A DNA stretch of 6,875 bases, from the NCBI GenBank assembly GCA_002299555.1, contig DBOL01000114.1, positions 1 through 6,875 on the forward strand, in the 5' to 3' direction. The notes below the pieces were generated by a model. It was not told the DNA's origin. It did not search any database and was given only the letters and a program-made list of their open reading frames with translations. How positions within the stretch are numbered: position 1 is the first letter of the stretch; each line of letters begins with the position of its first letter. Shown in pieces: positions 6,089-6,875 of this stretch. The stretch comes from Candidatus Aminicenantes bacterium UBA647 (GTDB lineage: Bacteria > Acidobacteriota > Aminicenantia > UBA2199). The position numbers were made by a program, and so were the translations under genes.

Positions 6089-6875
6089 AGTAAATGTCGT
6101 TAATCCATCTATTGAAGTTACACTTATCTGACCTTTATGGAGTTTCATGATCTGTTTACAGAGGCTTAAACCTATACCGGAGGATTTCTTTGTCGAATAA
6201 AATGGAATAAATATTTTACTTTTATTCTGATCTGAGATCCCTGTTCCATTATCAATAACCTGAATAATAACTCTTCCACTATCACTAAGAAAGGAATTAA
6301 CTATGATTATTGGACTTTTTGCTTCTTTTAATGCTTGTACTGCATTAATCACTAAATTGATCAGGACTTGTTCAATCAAAGAAGAATCCGCACTTATCTC
6401 TAAAGATTCAGGATCAATGTTTTGAATAATCTCTATGTCGTTCTCTTTTATATTATTTTGAAGAATAATGAGAGTATTTGATATAAGATCCTTAACTGAT
6501 AAAATATTTAGTATCGGTTTTGGGATTATAGCCAGATTCCGGTAAGCATTCACAAAATCTATTAAGCCTTCAGACCTTATATGAATTGTATTTAGTGCAT
6601 CTCTGATGTCCTGAATATTATCATTAGATCCTGTCGTTTCTATATCAAGTTGTTTAATTAGATCAAAAGTCGTTGAGCTGAGTGAAGAAATTGGAGTAAG
6701 AGAGTTCATTATTTCATGTGTCAGTACTCTTATCAATTTTTGCCATGCTTCCAGTTCCTTTTCTTCAAGAACATTATGAATATCCTGAATTGATAGAAGA
6801 GTTAAATTTCGTTCTCCTATCCTGAATTCAAATACAGAAAAAGCTATTTGTTTTAGATCATCATTAATATTAACT
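6077..6875 (-). CDS. Sensor histidine kinase, NtrY-like, C-terminal part (N-terminus off the right edge)
   Basis: The C-terminal 265 residues of a two-component sensor kinase, open to the right edge. The fragment begins with what looks like the end of a PAS domain (FSVFEFRIGERNLTLLSIQDI) and a linker (LEEKELEAWQKL). Next come the H-box VLTHEIMNSLTPI with the phospho-accepting His (codon 6716-6718), the N-box LINLVINAVQAL (Asn at 6344-6346), the G1 box VIDNGTGI (Asp at 6251-6253), the F-box FIPFYSTK and the G2 box SSGIGLSL. All ATP-binding motifs are intact, so the core should be active. The H-box wording is typical of NtrY-like kinases that work with NtrC-type, sigma-54-dependent regulators. 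The regulator gene is not in the window and may lie upstream of this gene. A TTG at 6736 is not a credible start because the frame and the homology continue past it. The gene ends four bases from the TolC-family gene, tail to tail, and is likewise AT-rich. Confidence 0.9.
   Translation of the reverse strand, partial: VNINDDLKQIAFSVFEFRIGERNLTLLSIQDIHNVLEEKELEAWQKLIRVLTHEIMNSLTPISSLSSTTFDLIKQLDIETTGSNDNIQDIRDALNTIHIRSEGLIDFVNAYRNLAIIPKPILNILSVKDLISNTLIILQNNIKENDIEIIQNIDPESLEISADSSLIEQVLINLVINAVQALKEAKSPIIIVNSFLSDSGRVIIQVIDNGTGISDQNKSKIFIPFYSTKKSSGIGLSLCKQIMKLHKGQISVTSIDGLTTFTLSF

Noticed and set aside
6734..6736. TTG as the start of the histidine kinase
   Set aside because: The frame stays open to the window edge and encodes PAS-like and linker sequence typical of the family.

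Overview
The window reads as part of a chromosome from a Gram-negative (diderm) bacterium. Two products carry export signals, one is a TolC-type outer-membrane protein, and the visible ribosome binding sites are strong AAGGAG-type Shine-Dalgarno sequences. That argues against a typical Bacteroidota genome, where such sites are usually weak. The proteins resemble homologues common in the FCB group, Acidobacteriota, Aminicenantes and similar poorly cultured lineages. The sequence alone does not fix the phylum.

Left part (1-4285, + strand): a probable peptide-degradation operon. It opens with the C-terminal part of an S9 (prolyl oligopeptidase-type) serine peptidase. Its start lies outside the window, and its frame is broken at a run of eight A at 185-192. 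The catalytic Ser/Asp/His set downstream is intact. After 76 bases follows a complete, signal-peptide-bearing tricorn-type protease (S41 family, about 1085 aa) with two beta-propellers, a PDZ domain and a C-terminal protease domain. A likely division of labour is that tricorn cuts peptides into short oligopeptides and the S9 enzyme processes them further, probably in the periplasm.

Middle (4286-4515): a 230-base regulatory region without a gene. It holds a well-formed sigma-54 (-24/-12) promoter at 4476-4491, correctly placed to start transcription just before the Shine-Dalgarno site of the next gene. About 80-105 bases upstream of the predicted start lies a set of overlapping inverted repeats (GGACA / TGTCCG / CGGACA), a good candidate for the upstream activator site of a sigma-54 enhancer-binding protein. 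A perfect TATAAT hexamer between them may be a secondary sigma-70 -10 box.

Right part (4516-6875): a complete TolC-family outer-membrane efflux protein on the + strand. Four bases later, tail to tail, is the C-terminal part of an NtrY-like sensor histidine kinase on the - strand that runs off the right edge. Such kinases usually pair with NtrC-type, sigma-54-dependent response regulators, so the promoter and the kinase together suggest a two-component system controlling the exporter. The partner regulator and the rest of the exporter (adaptor, ABC or RND pump) are not in the window. This half is visibly more AT-rich than the peptidase half.

No RNA gene, CRISPR array or insertion sequence was seen. 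I do not see a wholly new system. The most interesting items are the sigma-54/palindrome control region and the frame break in the S9 peptidase gene.
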